From assembly GCA_027490955.1 (NCBI GenBank), contig JAIXXB010000015.1, positions 78,405 to 142,404 on the forward strand: a DNA stretch of 64,000 nt. Reading direction: 5' to 3'. A program made the translations under genes and the position numbers. Under the pieces are notes generated by a model. That model did not search any database and was not told the DNA's origin. It saw only the letters and a list, made by a program, of their open reading frames with translations. This document shows, piece by piece, positions 43,923 to 53,043 of the stretch (positions within the stretch are counted from its first letter, which is position 1; the number at the start of each line of letters is the position of its first letter). This DNA is from Rhodobacter sp. (GTDB lineage Bacteria > Pseudomonadota > Alphaproteobacteria > Rhodobacterales > Rhodobacteraceae).

Positions 43923-44876
43923 ATGATCCCGCCGGCCCACAGCGATGCGGTGGCGCGCTGGCTGGCGCAGCTTAAGGGAACCCGGGGCGCATCGCCCCAT
44001 ACGATCAAGGCCTATGGCCAAGACCTGCGCGGTTTTCTGGCCTTTATCGCCCAGCATCGCGGCGGCGAGATCGGCGGGCTGGCCGAATTGGTATCGCTGC
44101 CCTTGGCCGATATGCGCGCATGGATGGCCCATGCCCGCGCCAATGGCCTGTCGGCGCGCAGCTTGGCGCGGGCATTGTCGGCGGTAAAGGGGTTTTTGGC
44201 ATGGGTGGCCGATGGGGTGGCCGATGGGCCAACGGGTGGGGCAGGCCGCGCAGATGCCAGCGCCGCCCTATCTGCCCGCAGCCCCAAACATCGGCGCAAA
44301 TTGCCCCGCCCCCTCAGCGAAGAGGGCGCGCGCGATATGCTGGCCGCCGTGGGCGATTTTGCGGCCGAGCCGTGGATTGCCGCGCGCGATACAGCCGTTG
44401 TGACCCTGCTGTACGGATCGGGCCTGCGCATATCCGAGGCGCTGTCGCTGACAGGCGCAGACCACCCCCTGCCCCAAGTGCTGCGCATCACAGGCAAGGG
44501 CGGCAAAACGCGGCTGGTGCCAACCTTGCCTGCCACACAGGCCGCAGTGGCCGAATATGCGCGCCTGTGCCCGTTCGATTTGGGCCAGCGCGATGCGCCT
44601 TTGTTTCGCGGCGCACGCGGCGGGCCACTGAACGCGCGGCTGATCGCCCTTGCCATGCAGCGCACCCGCGCCGCCCTTGGCCTGCCTCCATCGGCCACGC
44701 CCCATGCCCTGCGCCACAGCTTTGCCACGCATTTGCTGGCCGCAGGCGGCGATCTGCGCGCTATCCAAGAGCTTTTGGGCCATGCCAGCCTTGCCACCAC
44801 CGAGGCCTATACCGCCGTAGACACCGCCCGCTTGATGCAGGTCTATAACGCCGCACATCCACGTGCGCGCGGTTGA
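43923..44876 (+). CDS. xerC: Site-specific tyrosine recombinase XerC
   Basis: XerC acts with XerD at dif to resolve chromosome dimers. The 317-residue product has the N-terminal core-binding SAM-like domain (TRGASPHTIKAYGQDLRGFL, about residues 20-39) and the catalytic domain. The catalytic set is Arg in YGSGLRISEALSL (about 168), Lys in ITGKGGKTRLVP, HALRH (about 260-264), His in LGHASLATTE and Tyr in TTEAYTAVD (about 296). An alanine-rich insert lies near 95-120. The start lies in the gap after DUF484; the open frame upstream is antisense/shadow. Confidence 0.93.
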   Translation: MIPPAHSDAVARWLAQLKGTRGASPHTIKAYGQDLRGFLAFIAQHRGGEIGGLAELVSLPLADMRAWMAHARANGLSARSLARALSAVKGFLAWVADGVADGPTGGAGRADASAALSARSPKHRRKLPRPLSEEGARDMLAAVGDFAAEPWIAARDTAVVTLLYGSGLRISEALSLTGADHPLPQVLRITGKGGKTRLVPTLPATQAAVAEYARLCPFDLGQRDAPLFRGARGGPLNARLIALAMQRTRAALGLPPSATPHALRHSFATHLLAAGGDLRAIQELLGHASLATTEAYTAVDTARLMQVYNAAHPRARG

Positions 44877-44912
44877 TCGGCGCTCTAACTCACCCTTGCA
44901 AAACCCATCATA

Positions 44913-45635
44913 ATGGGCGAACAAACTGCCATGGACATTCGCATCAAAGCCCTTTCTGTGCATCTGCTGACCGCCTCTGGCGCGGTTTTGTCAATGTTTG
45001 CGATGCTCGCCGCAGTTGAATCGGAATGGTCGCTGATGTTTTTGTGGCTGGTTCTGGCGCTGATCGTCGATGGAATCGATGGCCCGCTGGCGCGCCGCTA
45101 CGAGGTGGAAAAGAACTTTCCCATCTATGACGGCGTGTTGATGGATTTGATTGTGGATTATCTGACCTATGTGTTCATCCCCGCCTATGCGCTGTTCAAA
45201 TCAGGGATGCTCACGGGCTGGACAGGCTGGCTGGCGATGATTGCCATTACCTATGGCTCGGTCGTCTATTTCGCCGACACCCGCATGAAAACCAAAGACA
45301 AAAGCTTTTCAGGCTTTCCCGCCTGCTGGAATATGGTGGTGCTGGTGCTGTTTGCCGTGCAGCCCAGCCAATGGGTCGCGCTGATCATCGTGATTGCGCT
45401 GACCGCGGGCATGTTCTTGAACCTGAAATTCATCCACCCCACCCGCACAAAACGCTGGAACTGGATATCTTTGCCCGTCTCATTGGTCTGGGTGCTGGCC
45501 GCCGCATGGGCCGCATGGACCAATTTCGAGGCGGGCTGGCTGGCCCATTGGGCGCTGATTTTCGCATCCCTCTATCTGATTTTGGCAGGGATCGCCCAGC
45601 AAATCATCCCCGAACGCGGGCCCAAATCGGTCTAA
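44913..45635 (+). CDS. pcs: Phosphatidylcholine synthase
   Basis: Pcs makes phosphatidylcholine directly from CDP-diacylglycerol and choline in the inner membrane. The 240-residue polytopic protein has the CDP-alcohol phosphotransferase signature around DGIDGPLARRYEV and YDGVLMDLIVDYLTYV (about residues 54-95), in the longer spacing typical of Pcs. About seven or eight membrane segments follow the pattern of the family. ATG at 44913 or the second ATG six codons later could be the start; neither has a strong ribosome-binding site. It ends just before repeat copy 2. Confidence 0.88.
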   Translation: MGEQTAMDIRIKALSVHLLTASGAVLSMFAMLAAVESEWSLMFLWLVLALIVDGIDGPLARRYEVEKNFPIYDGVLMDLIVDYLTYVFIPAYALFKSGMLTGWTGWLAMIAITYGSVVYFADTRMKTKDKSFSGFPACWNMVVLVLFAVQPSQWVALIIVIALTAGMFLNLKFIHPTRTKRWNWISLPVSLVWVLAAAWAAWTNFEAGWLAHWALIFASLYLILAGIAQQIIPERGPKSV

Positions 45636-45640
45636 TCCCG

Positions 45641-45699
45641 CTTCTCTTTTTCCCAAATATCCTGGGGGGAGCGCAGGGCGCGGGGGGCAAAGCCCCCCT
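45641..45699 (+). repeat. Intergenic repeat copy 2
   Basis: CTTCTCTTTTTCCCAAATATCC is followed by a G-rich core and a GGGGGGC/GCCCCCC hairpin. It starts five bases after the pcs stop and overlaps the stop codon of the convergent transporter, so it can end both transcripts. The first 22 bases match copy 1 (read across the IS) except at one base. Confidence 0.85.
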
Positions 45700-46537
45700 A
45701 AATCCGCGTCACAATCACGCCCGTCACAATGACCAGCGCCGCGATGATTTTGCCGCGCGACAGACGCTCGCCAAAAACGGCCCAGCCGATCAGCACAGCA
45801 AATAAAATGCTCGTCTCGCGCAGGGCCGCAACCACGGCAATTGGGGCGCGGGTCATGGCCCAAACCGAAATGGCATAGGCGCCATAGGATGCGGCGGCGG
45901 CAAACATCCCCGCCGCCCATTCGCGCCGCCCATGCGGTATCAGGCTGGGGCCGCGCAGCATCAGCATAACGATGATAAACAGCGTCCCTTCCACCACGAA
46001 AACCCACGCAATATACATCACCGCATTGCCCGCCACCCGCGCGCCCGTGCCGTCGATCATCGTATAGCTGGCCGTGGCCAGCGCCGAGCCAAGGGCAAAG
46101 GGGATCATCCTGCGGTTTTCGCCTTCGGTGAAAATCCCCTGTGCCATGGCCAAAATCCCAAGGCCAAGGATGAAAATGCCGATATATTCCTGCAGCGTCA
46201 GCGTGTCGGTCAGAAAAAACAGCCCCCCCGCCATCGCCACAATCATCGGCGCGGTCCCGCGCGCGATAGGGTAGACGCGCGACAGATCACCGCGCGCATA
46301 GGCACTGGCCAAAAAGAATTTGTAAAAGAAATGCGCACAGGCCGATGCGGCAAGCCAAGGCCAAACTTCGGGCGCGGGAATTGGGAAAAAGGCGGCAACG
46401 CACAGGCCAAGGGCCACCTCGCCAAAGGACAAAAGCATCATCGCCCCAAGGCGCGACGTGCCCACCTTAATCGCAGCATTCCATGCCGCATGCAGAAATG
46501 CCGCGCCCAGAACCGCAGCTAGAATGCCAAGCGTCAC
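45698..46537 (-). CDS. EamA/DMT family transporter
   Basis: The 279-residue protein has ten predicted membrane segments in two similar halves, as in EamA drug/metabolite exporters. AAFLHAAWNAAIKVG opens the first half and RETSILFAVLIGWAVFGERL marks the end of the second. Substrates of such proteins range from amino acids to polyamines and cannot be predicted. Its ATG overlaps the ileS stop by four bases, so it is translated together with ileS, an arrangement with no obvious functional reason. It is convergent with pcs. Confidence 0.88.
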   Translation of the reverse strand: MTLGILAAVLGAAFLHAAWNAAIKVGTSRLGAMMLLSFGEVALGLCVAAFFPIPAPEVWPWLAASACAHFFYKFFLASAYARGDLSRVYPIARGTAPMIVAMAGGLFFLTDTLTLQEYIGIFILGLGILAMAQGIFTEGENRRMIPFALGSALATASYTMIDGTGARVAGNAVMYIAWVFVVEGTLFIIVMLMLRGPSLIPHGRREWAAGMFAAAASYGAYAISVWAMTRAPIAVVAALRETSILFAVLIGWAVFGERLSRGKIIAALVIVTGVIVTRI

Positions 46538-49479
46538 CCGAGCGCCTCATTGCAGCGCGCGCAGGTCTGCGCATGGTGATGCGTGCCCACATCGGGCAAG
46601 ATTTGCCAGCAGCGCGCGCATTTTTCGCCCTGCGCCATGGCAAACACCACGCCCACGCCCGCCACATCGGGCAGCGTAAAGGCACCCTCTGGCGCGGGGG
46701 CATTTCGCACCTCGATCGCCGAGGTGATCGAAAACTCCGCCATCGGCACGCCTTGGGTTGCGGCGAATAGGGCCGCTTGGCTGACATAGACTTTGGGCGC
46801 GGCTTCCAGCGATGCGCCGATGACTTTGGCGCTGCGCTGCACCTCTAAAGCGGCGGTAATCACACGCCGCACCCCGCGCAGATGCGCCCATTTTTCCGCC
46901 AAAGCGGGGTTGCGCCATTGGGCAGGCACATCGGGCATATCGTTCAGATGAATCGACGTGCCCGCGCCATTGCGGCACAGCCAAACCTCTTCGGTTGTAA
47001 AGACCAAAATCGGGGCCAGCCATGCAGTCAGATGGCTGTATAGATGATCCAGCACTGTGCGTGCGGCCCTACGGCGCAGGCTGCTGGGCGCATCGCAATA
47101 CAGGCTATCTTTGCGAATATCGAAATAGATCGCCGAAAGGTCTGTGGTGGCAAAGGCAAAGATTTTCTGGAACACGCCTTGGAAATCATAGGCTTTGTAA
47201 CCCGCCTTCACCTCGGCATCGATTTCGGCCACGCGGTGCAGCACCCATTGCTCTAGCTCTGGCATCTGATCATGCGGCAGGCGTTCGGCGTCTGAGAAAT
47301 CTTTCAGATTGCCCAGCACAAAGCGCAGCGTGTTGCGCAGGCGGCGATAGCTGTCGGCCACGCCTTTCAGAATTTCTTTGCCGATGCGCAGATCAACTGT
47401 GTAATCGGCCAGCGCCACCCATAGGCGCAAAATATCTGCGCCGTATTCGTCGATCACTTCTTGCGGGGCGACTGTATTGCCCAAGGATTTGGACATTTTC
47501 ATGCCCTTTTCATCCAGCGTAAAGCCGTGGGTCAGCACCCCGCGATAGGGCGCGCGCCCCTTGGTGCCGCAGGCCTGCAGCATCGATGAATGGAACCAGC
47601 CGCGATGCTGATCCGTGCCTTCAAGGTAAAGGTCGGCCAATCCATCCGCGCTGCCATCGGCGCGGTCGCGCAGCACGAAGGCATGGGTCGAACCCGAATC
47701 AAACCACACATCCAAAACGTCCATGACTTGGTCGTAATCATCGGGGTTGACGATTCCGCCCAGCACCTTTTCTTTGAACCCCGCCTCGTACCACACATCC
47801 GCACTCTGCGCCTCGAAGGCGGCTTTGATGCGCGCGTTGACTTCCGCGTTTTGCAAGATGAAATCGGCATCGGTCGGCTGCGCGCCCCGCTTGGTAAAGG
47901 CCGTCAGCGGCACACCCCAAGCGCGCTGGCGCGACAGCACCCAATCGGGCCGCGCTTCGATCATCGAATGCAAACGGTTGCGGCCCGTTTGCGGCGTCCA
48001 AGCCACCAGATCGTTGATCGAGGTCAGCGCGCGGCTACGGATCGTGTCGCCATATTGGCCCATGCCGTCATTAAGGGGCTTATCAATTGCCACAAACCAC
48101 TGCGGCGTGTTGCGATAGATCAGCGGGGCTTTTGACCGCCACGAATGGGGGTAGGAATGGAACAAAGTTCCCTTGGCAAACAGCGCGCCCTGCTGCGCCA
48201 AGGCCCTGATATTGGCAACATTGGCCTCGCCATCCCAAGGGTTCTTTTTGTTTTTTGGATCAGGCTCGTTGCGCAAAATCGCTTTGCCGCCAAAGATGGG
48301 AAGGCTCGCGCGATAGGTGCCATCGGCCTCGACGTTATAGGTCATCCCTAAGTTATACTTGAGGCCCATTTGATAATCGTCATCGCCATGGCTGGGGGCC
48401 GTATGCACAAAGCCCGTGCCCGCATCATCAGTCACATGATCGCCCGCGACCATGGGAACGGGGAAATCCCACTCACCATTCCCGCCTTCGATACCTGCGT
48501 AGGGGTGGGCAAGGGTTAGCATGTCGAGTTGATCCGCAGGCACATCGCGAAGGCGCGTGAACCGCGCAACTTTGGCCGAGGTCATTACCCCTTCGGCCAG
48601 CTTATCGGCCAGCAAGATGCTCTCCCCCGCAACGGCGGTAGAGTTTTCTGCAAGTTCTTCCACGCGATAAAGGCCGTAGGAAATGGCAGGATTATACGAG
48701 ACGCCACGATTTTGCGGGATTGTCCAAGGGGTGGTTGTCCAGATTACGACAGAGGCATTGAACAGGTCGCTCGCAAGTGCCTCACCATCACCGCCAACAT
48801 GAGTAGGCTTGAACCGCACCCAAACCATATGGCTGGTCACGTCATGGTATTCCACTTCCGCCTCGGCCAGCGCGGTTTTTTCCACGGGCGACCACATCAC
48901 GGGTTTTGACCCCTGATACAGGCTGCCGTTCATCACGAATTTCATAAACTCGTCGGCAATCACCGCCTCGGCGTGATAGTCCATCGTGATATAGGGATCG
49001 GCCCAGTTGCCCGTTATCCCTAACCGCTTGAACTCCTCGCGCTGCACGTCAATCCAGCCTTCGGCAAATTTGCGGCATTCGCGGCGGAAGGCGACGATAT
49101 CGACATCATCTTTGTTCAGACCCTTGGCGCGGTATTGCTCCTCGATCTTCCATTCAATCGGCAGGCCGTGGCAATCCCAGCCAGGAACATAGCGCGCGTC
49201 ATGGCCCATCATCTGCTGGCTGCGCACGACCATGTCTTTAAGGATTTTGTTCAGCGCATGGCCGATGTGCAAATGCCCGTTGGCATAGGGGGGGCCATCG
49301 TGCAGCGTAAAGGGCGGGCGGGCGCTGGCCTGTGCCTTTTCGCGCAGGCGGTCATAAACGCCAATCTGCGCCCAGCGCGCCAGCCAATCAGGCTCGCGCT
49401 GCGGCAATCCTGCGCGCATGGGAAAATCGGTATCGGGCAGGAAAACAGTGGTGGAATAATCGGGTGTTTCGGCACTCAT
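46534..49479 (-). CDS. ileS: Isoleucine--tRNA ligase
   Basis: This class I synthetase charges tRNA(Ile) and edits valine. The 981-residue product has the HIGH motif in NGHLHIGHALNKILKDM (about residue 70), the editing CP1 domain (about 190-400), KMSKS in KGMKMSKSLGNTV (about 660) and a C-terminal zinc finger with CARCWQILPD and CARCNEALG. The start is at MSAETPDYSTTVF. The leader contains a long hairpin (49516-49543). The EamA gene is coupled downstream. Confidence 0.97.
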   Translation of the reverse strand: MSAETPDYSTTVFLPDTDFPMRAGLPQREPDWLARWAQIGVYDRLREKAQASARPPFTLHDGPPYANGHLHIGHALNKILKDMVVRSQQMMGHDARYVPGWDCHGLPIEWKIEEQYRAKGLNKDDVDIVAFRRECRKFAEGWIDVQREEFKRLGITGNWADPYITMDYHAEAVIADEFMKFVMNGSLYQGSKPVMWSPVEKTALAEAEVEYHDVTSHMVWVRFKPTHVGGDGEALASDLFNASVVIWTTTPWTIPQNRGVSYNPAISYGLYRVEELAENSTAVAGESILLADKLAEGVMTSAKVARFTRLRDVPADQLDMLTLAHPYAGIEGGNGEWDFPVPMVAGDHVTDDAGTGFVHTAPSHGDDDYQMGLKYNLGMTYNVEADGTYRASLPIFGGKAILRNEPDPKNKKNPWDGEANVANIRALAQQGALFAKGTLFHSYPHSWRSKAPLIYRNTPQWFVAIDKPLNDGMGQYGDTIRSRALTSINDLVAWTPQTGRNRLHSMIEARPDWVLSRQRAWGVPLTAFTKRGAQPTDADFILQNAEVNARIKAAFEAQSADVWYEAGFKEKVLGGIVNPDDYDQVMDVLDVWFDSGSTHAFVLRDRADGSADGLADLYLEGTDQHRGWFHSSMLQACGTKGRAPYRGVLTHGFTLDEKGMKMSKSLGNTVAPQEVIDEYGADILRLWVALADYTVDLRIGKEILKGVADSYRRLRNTLRFVLGNLKDFSDAERLPHDQMPELEQWVLHRVAEIDAEVKAGYKAYDFQGVFQKIFAFATTDLSAIYFDIRKDSLYCDAPSSLRRRAARTVLDHLYSHLTAWLAPILVFTTEEVWLCRNGAGTSIHLNDMPDVPAQWRNPALAEKWAHLRGVRRVITAALEVQRSAKVIGASLEAAPKVYVSQAALFAATQGVPMAEFSITSAIEVRNAPAPEGAFTLPDVAGVGVVFAMAQGEKCARCWQILPDVGTHHHAQTCARCNEALG

Positions 49480-49515
49480 CGCAAATGTCCTTGGAATTAG
49501 GGAAAGCCAGATTGT

Positions 49516-49543
49516 CCCAGCGCCCTGCGGTCAGGACGCTGGG
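49516..49543 (-). promoter_or_regulatory. Hairpin in the ileS leader region
   Basis: CCCAGCG-C-CCTG, loop CGGT, CAGG-A-CGCTGGG folds into an 11-bp stem with one mismatch. It lies 37 bases before the ileS ATG on the - strand. There is no U-run after it, so it is not a classical terminator. It could stabilise the leader or affect translation. A role is not shown. Confidence 0.4.
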
Positions 49544-49817
49544 CCACTAATTCGCAAATCATATATGCGTGCGGCCAACATGGGGGCCTTATAGGCGGGC
49601 GCGGCCCAAGGGTAAAGGGCGGTAAAGGGCGGTAAAGGGCGGCAAAAGCCTTGGGGCGGCGCGCGGCGGTTTTTGCGCGGTCGCGCCGCCGCCCTATCTG
49701 CGCCGCGATAAAAGCAGTGCGACGAAAGCCGCATCATGGCGCGCAAAATGGCGCGGCACCGCTTGACGCGGGCGGGCTTGCGCAACATACCAAAGGGGCA
49801 ATTGCTGGAGGCTGGAC
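49544..49817. other. Divergent ileS/upp intergenic region with a 10-bp tandem repeat
   Basis: The region must contain the promoters of ileS (-) and upp (+). The decamer GGTAAAGGGC occurs three times in perfect tandem at 49611-49640, with a degenerate fourth copy. No coding frame with a credible start is seen, and no -35/-10 pair is obvious. Confidence 0.5.
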
Positions 49818-50450
49818 ATGCGTGAACATTTGACCGTCGTATCACACCCTTTGGTGCTGCATAAACTCAGCCTCATGCGCGACAAAACCACCTCAACAGC
49901 CAGCTTTCGCCAATTGCTGCGCGAGATCAGCCTGCTCTTGGCCTATGAGGTGACGCGCGAATTGCCCATGACCACCATGCGCATTGAAACCCCGCTAGAG
50001 CCGATGGAAGCCCCCGCAATCGAGGGCAAAAAGCTGGCCTTGATTTCGATTTTGCGCGCGGGCAATGGCCTTCTGGACGGGATTTTGGAATTGATCCCCG
50101 CCGCGCGCGTGGGCTTTGTTGGGCTATACCGCGATCCTGAAACGCTGCAGCCTGTGCAATATTACTGCAAATTGCCCGATCATTTGGACGAGCGTTTGTC
50201 GATTGTGGTCGATCCGATGCTGGCCACGGGCAATTCATCGGCGGCGGCGATTGATTTGCTGAAAAAGGCAGGGGCCAAGAACATTCGCTTTTTGTGCCTT
50301 TTGGCCGCGCCAGAAGGGGTTGAAAGGATGCGCCTTGCCCATCCCGATGTGCCCATTGTCACCGCCTCGCTGGACAGCCATTTGAATACGCATGGCTATA
50401 TCGTGCCTGGTCTTGGTGATGCGGGCGATCGGATGTTTGGCACCAAATAA
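49818..50450 (+). CDS. upp: Uracil phosphoribosyltransferase
   Basis: Upp salvages uracil to UMP with PRPP. The 210-residue product has the PRPP-binding motif [19 protein letters not shown] (about residues 130-148), the [15 protein letters not shown] segment near 75-90 and the uracil-binding [17 protein letters not shown] end. The length is normal. GGAGG precedes the ATG. It lies with tdk, cdd, deoA and deoB in a loose nucleoside-salvage neighbourhood, although it is divergent from ileS and not in an operon with them. Confidence 0.96.
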   Translation: MREHLTVVSHPLVLHKLSLMRDKTTSTASFRQLLREISLLLAYEVTRELPMTTMRIETPLEPMEAPAIEGKKLALISILRAGNGLLDGILELIPAARVGFVGLYRDPETLQPVQYYCKLPDHLDERLSIVVDPMLATGNSSAAAIDLLKKAGAKNIRFLCLLAAPEGVERMRLAHPDVPIVTASLDSHLNTHGYIVPGLGDAGDRMFGTK

Positions 50451-50527
50451 GGCCGAATTAAGGCATAGCGCTTGCGATTGGATGTCGTTTCGCACATGTT
50501 ACCCTGAATCTGCTTTGGGGGGAATTC

Positions 50528-51844
50528 ATGCGGGTGATTCTATCTGGCGCTGTAATCTTGGCCAGCCTGTCGTTTTTGGCTGTGCCGCCCGTATTGGCCC
50601 AATCGGTTGCTGCCGTGGGCGGCCCTGCCGAATTGCCGCCAGCAGGATTCACGGGCCAGCAATATGTAGACAGCCGTGGCTGCGTGTTCATGCGCGCGGG
50701 CTTTGGCGGGCAGGTCACATGGGTGCCGCGCATTGGCCGCGACCGCAAGCCGATGTGTAATGCCGTCACCCCCGCGCAGGCCGCAGCGCGTCTGGCGCAG
50801 GGCGATACCGCAGCCGCCCCGCAAGGGGCCTTTGGCGCGGGGCAAGATTCAGACATTGGCGCGCCGATGGATACCATTGCCTCTGGGCTTGGCGCATCGC
50901 GCAAGACAGGTGTTTTTGCGCCCATTCCCGTGCCCGGGCTAGAGCAGGGCAGTTCTGCCCCGCGCAGCGTGGCCCGCAGCCAAGGTTATGCCTTGCCCGC
51001 CGCGCGCACGGCGGTGCAAATGCCCAATCTTGCCGCAGCCGCGCCCAACACGCTCTATGGCGGCGGTGTGTCTGGCGCGGGGGCATGCCCTTCCTCGGCG
51101 CCCGTGCTGCAAGCCATTCCTTTGACCACGGGCGGCAGCGTGACAGTTTGCACGCGCGGCGATGGGTCGGCCACGGGCTGGGTCTCGCCCAATTACCGCG
51201 GGGTTGCCGCAGCCCTGCGCGGCGGCGGGCAAGTCCAGCCGATGGGCGGCGCGCAGGCAGCGGGGCTGGCAAGCGCGGGCTATGCGGGCGGCGGCGGGCA
51301 GGCCAGCGCTGGGCGCTATGTGCAAACTGTTCTTGCAGGCCAGCAGATCATCGCCCAGCGCCCCGCAGCCCAAAGCTATGAGCCTGCTTGGCAAGATGAC
51401 CGCCTGAACCCCTATCGCGGCTTGGGCACGGCCACAGGCTGGGCGCAGCAGGCCCAAATCTGGACGCAGAAAGTGCCCGCCAAAACCCACGCCGATGTGG
51501 CTCGCAAAAAGGCGCAGCGCAGCGCAGCATGGGGGGCAGCATTGGGGGCAGGCCAAAGCAGCGCGCGCATGACCGCCTCGACCATGTCGGCGGGCGGGCA
51601 AATCCAAGTGGCCGCAGCGGGGCATATTTTTGTGCAGGTCGGCACCTTTGGCCAGCCTGCCAATGCGCAAAACGCAGCAGGGCGGCTGGCGGGCCTTGGC
51701 CTGCCTGTAGCCTCGGCCAAGGGAATGCGGGGCGGGCAAAGTTTGGTTGCAATTATGGCAGGGCCATTTGCCACGGCAACCGATGCATCAGCCGCCCTGT
51801 CGCTGGCGCGCAACGCGGGTTTTCACGACGCTTTTATTCGCTGA
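50528..51844 (+). CDS. Exported SPOR-domain protein
   Basis: The 438-residue protein has a signal peptide (MRVILSGAVILASLSFLAVPPVLA), a conserved N-terminal region with a cysteine pair (SRGCVFMRAGFGGQVTWVPR and CNAVTPAQ), a long alanine/glycine/proline-rich middle, and a C-terminal SPOR domain (about residues 365-438, HIFVQVGTFGQPANAQNAAG). SPOR domains bind peptidoglycan stripped of stem peptides at the division septum. It is therefore a candidate periplasmic cell-division or envelope protein. GGGGGGA precedes the ATG. No partner gene is adjacent. Confidence 0.87.
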   Translation: MRVILSGAVILASLSFLAVPPVLAQSVAAVGGPAELPPAGFTGQQYVDSRGCVFMRAGFGGQVTWVPRIGRDRKPMCNAVTPAQAAARLAQGDTAAAPQGAFGAGQDSDIGAPMDTIASGLGASRKTGVFAPIPVPGLEQGSSAPRSVARSQGYALPAARTAVQMPNLAAAAPNTLYGGGVSGAGACPSSAPVLQAIPLTTGGSVTVCTRGDGSATGWVSPNYRGVAAALRGGGQVQPMGGAQAAGLASAGYAGGGGQASAGRYVQTVLAGQQIIAQRPAAQSYEPAWQDDRLNPYRGLGTATGWAQQAQIWTQKVPAKTHADVARKKAQRSAAWGAALGAGQSSARMTASTMSAGGQIQVAAAGHIFVQVGTFGQPANAQNAAGRLAGLGLPVASAKGMRGGQSLVAIMAGPFATATDASAALSLARNAGFHDAFIR

Positions 51845-51896
51845 TTTGCGCGGCTGATATGTGGGGCTGGCCCGCAGCAGCCTTGGCCGCCCTGCC

Positions 51897-52904
51897 CTAT
51901 TGATCGCAAACATATTGCAGCGCCAAAAAGGCCGCATCTTCCAGCACGGGCGGGGCGGAACCTTGCGGCGCAGGGTCTGGCATCTGCGCCAGCGCAGCAT
52001 CTGCGGCAAAGGCGGCATAGGGCGCGCTGGATATACCCAATGCCGCAAAACCTGCATGCAGGCTGGCGGTATCGGGCAAGGGTGGCGTTGCCCGCGCCAG
52101 CGACAGGCCATAGCCCTGCAGCGCATCATCGGGCAGCGCGCCGCGCGACATCAGCCGCATCGTGGCGAACAGCCCCGCATAGCGCAGCGCCGCAATCAGC
52201 GGGTCATCCATGGCCGCAACCAAGCTTTGCGCCAGCACCAAGCCTGCAAGCACATCAGGCCCATCCGCGCGTTCCACCTGCGCAAAGGGCAGCAAGATCG
52301 TCCCATCTGGCAAAGAGGCTGGGGTTGCAAGCCCCTCGCGCAGAATGGCAATGGCAGGGCGCGTCTGCGGCAAGACACGGCGCGCCAAATCGCCCGCCGC
52401 CGCAGCCCCCATCGCGCCCGCACAGGGCGAGCCGCTGATGGTGGCGATATCGGCCATAGCAGCCGCCGCAATATCGCGCCGCGCCGCATCGGGCAGGCGG
52501 TTTGCCGCAAAATCATACAGGCCCAAGGGCAGCCAAATGGCAATCCCGCCCAAAAGCGCCCCCGCCGCCGCCGCGCCCAACGCCATGCGCAGCCGCCCTG
52601 GCCGTTTGCGCCGCCGATCCAGCGCCGCGCGCACCTTATCCAGCGCCGCAATCATCACAGGATCGTCCAGTTCCAGCGTTTCCTCGCCATCCTCATGCGC
52701 GCCATAGACAACAAAGCCCTCGACAGCGCCAACACGCACAATCGCGGGCAGGGACCATTGGGTCAGCGGGCCTTCGGTTTTTGGATCAAGCAAAACGATG
52801 GTGGCATCGCGCAGCCCTACGATAACTTCGCGGCGCTGCGCATCTGGCGCGCTGCGCCACAATCCTGCGGCCTCAAGGCGGCTGTATTGGTGCAGGGCGG
52901 TCAT
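51897..52904 (-). CDS. Conserved protein with one membrane segment, function unknown
   Basis: I do not recognise a named family. With the ATG at 52904 the protein has 335 residues. It has an N-terminal cytoplasmic part with SRLEAAGLWRSAPDAQRREV and a small beta-rich region, a basic RRRKRPGRLRM stretch before a membrane segment (about residues 107-130), and a helical alanine-rich C-terminal domain. A longer TTG start at 52928 is possible; neither start has a strong ribosome-binding site. The layout recalls membrane-anchored M48-like proteins, but no HExxH zinc motif is present, so a peptidase role is unsupported. Confidence 0.65.
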   Translation of the reverse strand: MTALHQYSRLEAAGLWRSAPDAQRREVIVGLRDATIVLLDPKTEGPLTQWSLPAIVRVGAVEGFVVYGAHEDGEETLELDDPVMIAALDKVRAALDRRRKRPGRLRMALGAAAAGALLGGIAIWLPLGLYDFAANRLPDAARRDIAAAAMADIATISGSPCAGAMGAAAAGDLARRVLPQTRPAIAILREGLATPASLPDGTILLPFAQVERADGPDVLAGLVLAQSLVAAMDDPLIAALRYAGLFATMRLMSRGALPDDALQGYGLSLARATPPLPDTASLHAGFAALGISSAPYAAFAADAALAQMPDPAPQGSAPPVLEDAAFLALQYVCDQ

Positions 52905-53043
52905 CGTCACTTTCACATCATTACTCAACCAGAGTAACCCAGCAGGCGCGGCTGTTCAATCGGTCAAGCAAGGGCGGGCTGTGTCGTTTTTGGCAGGCTG
53001 CGATGGGCCGCACTGTGGCAGGTAAGGGAAAAAGGAATGCCCC

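Noticed and set aside
51897..52904. Membrane M48-like peptidase for the unknown protein
   Set aside because: The overall shape is suggestive, but no HExxH motif or other zinc ligands are visible.
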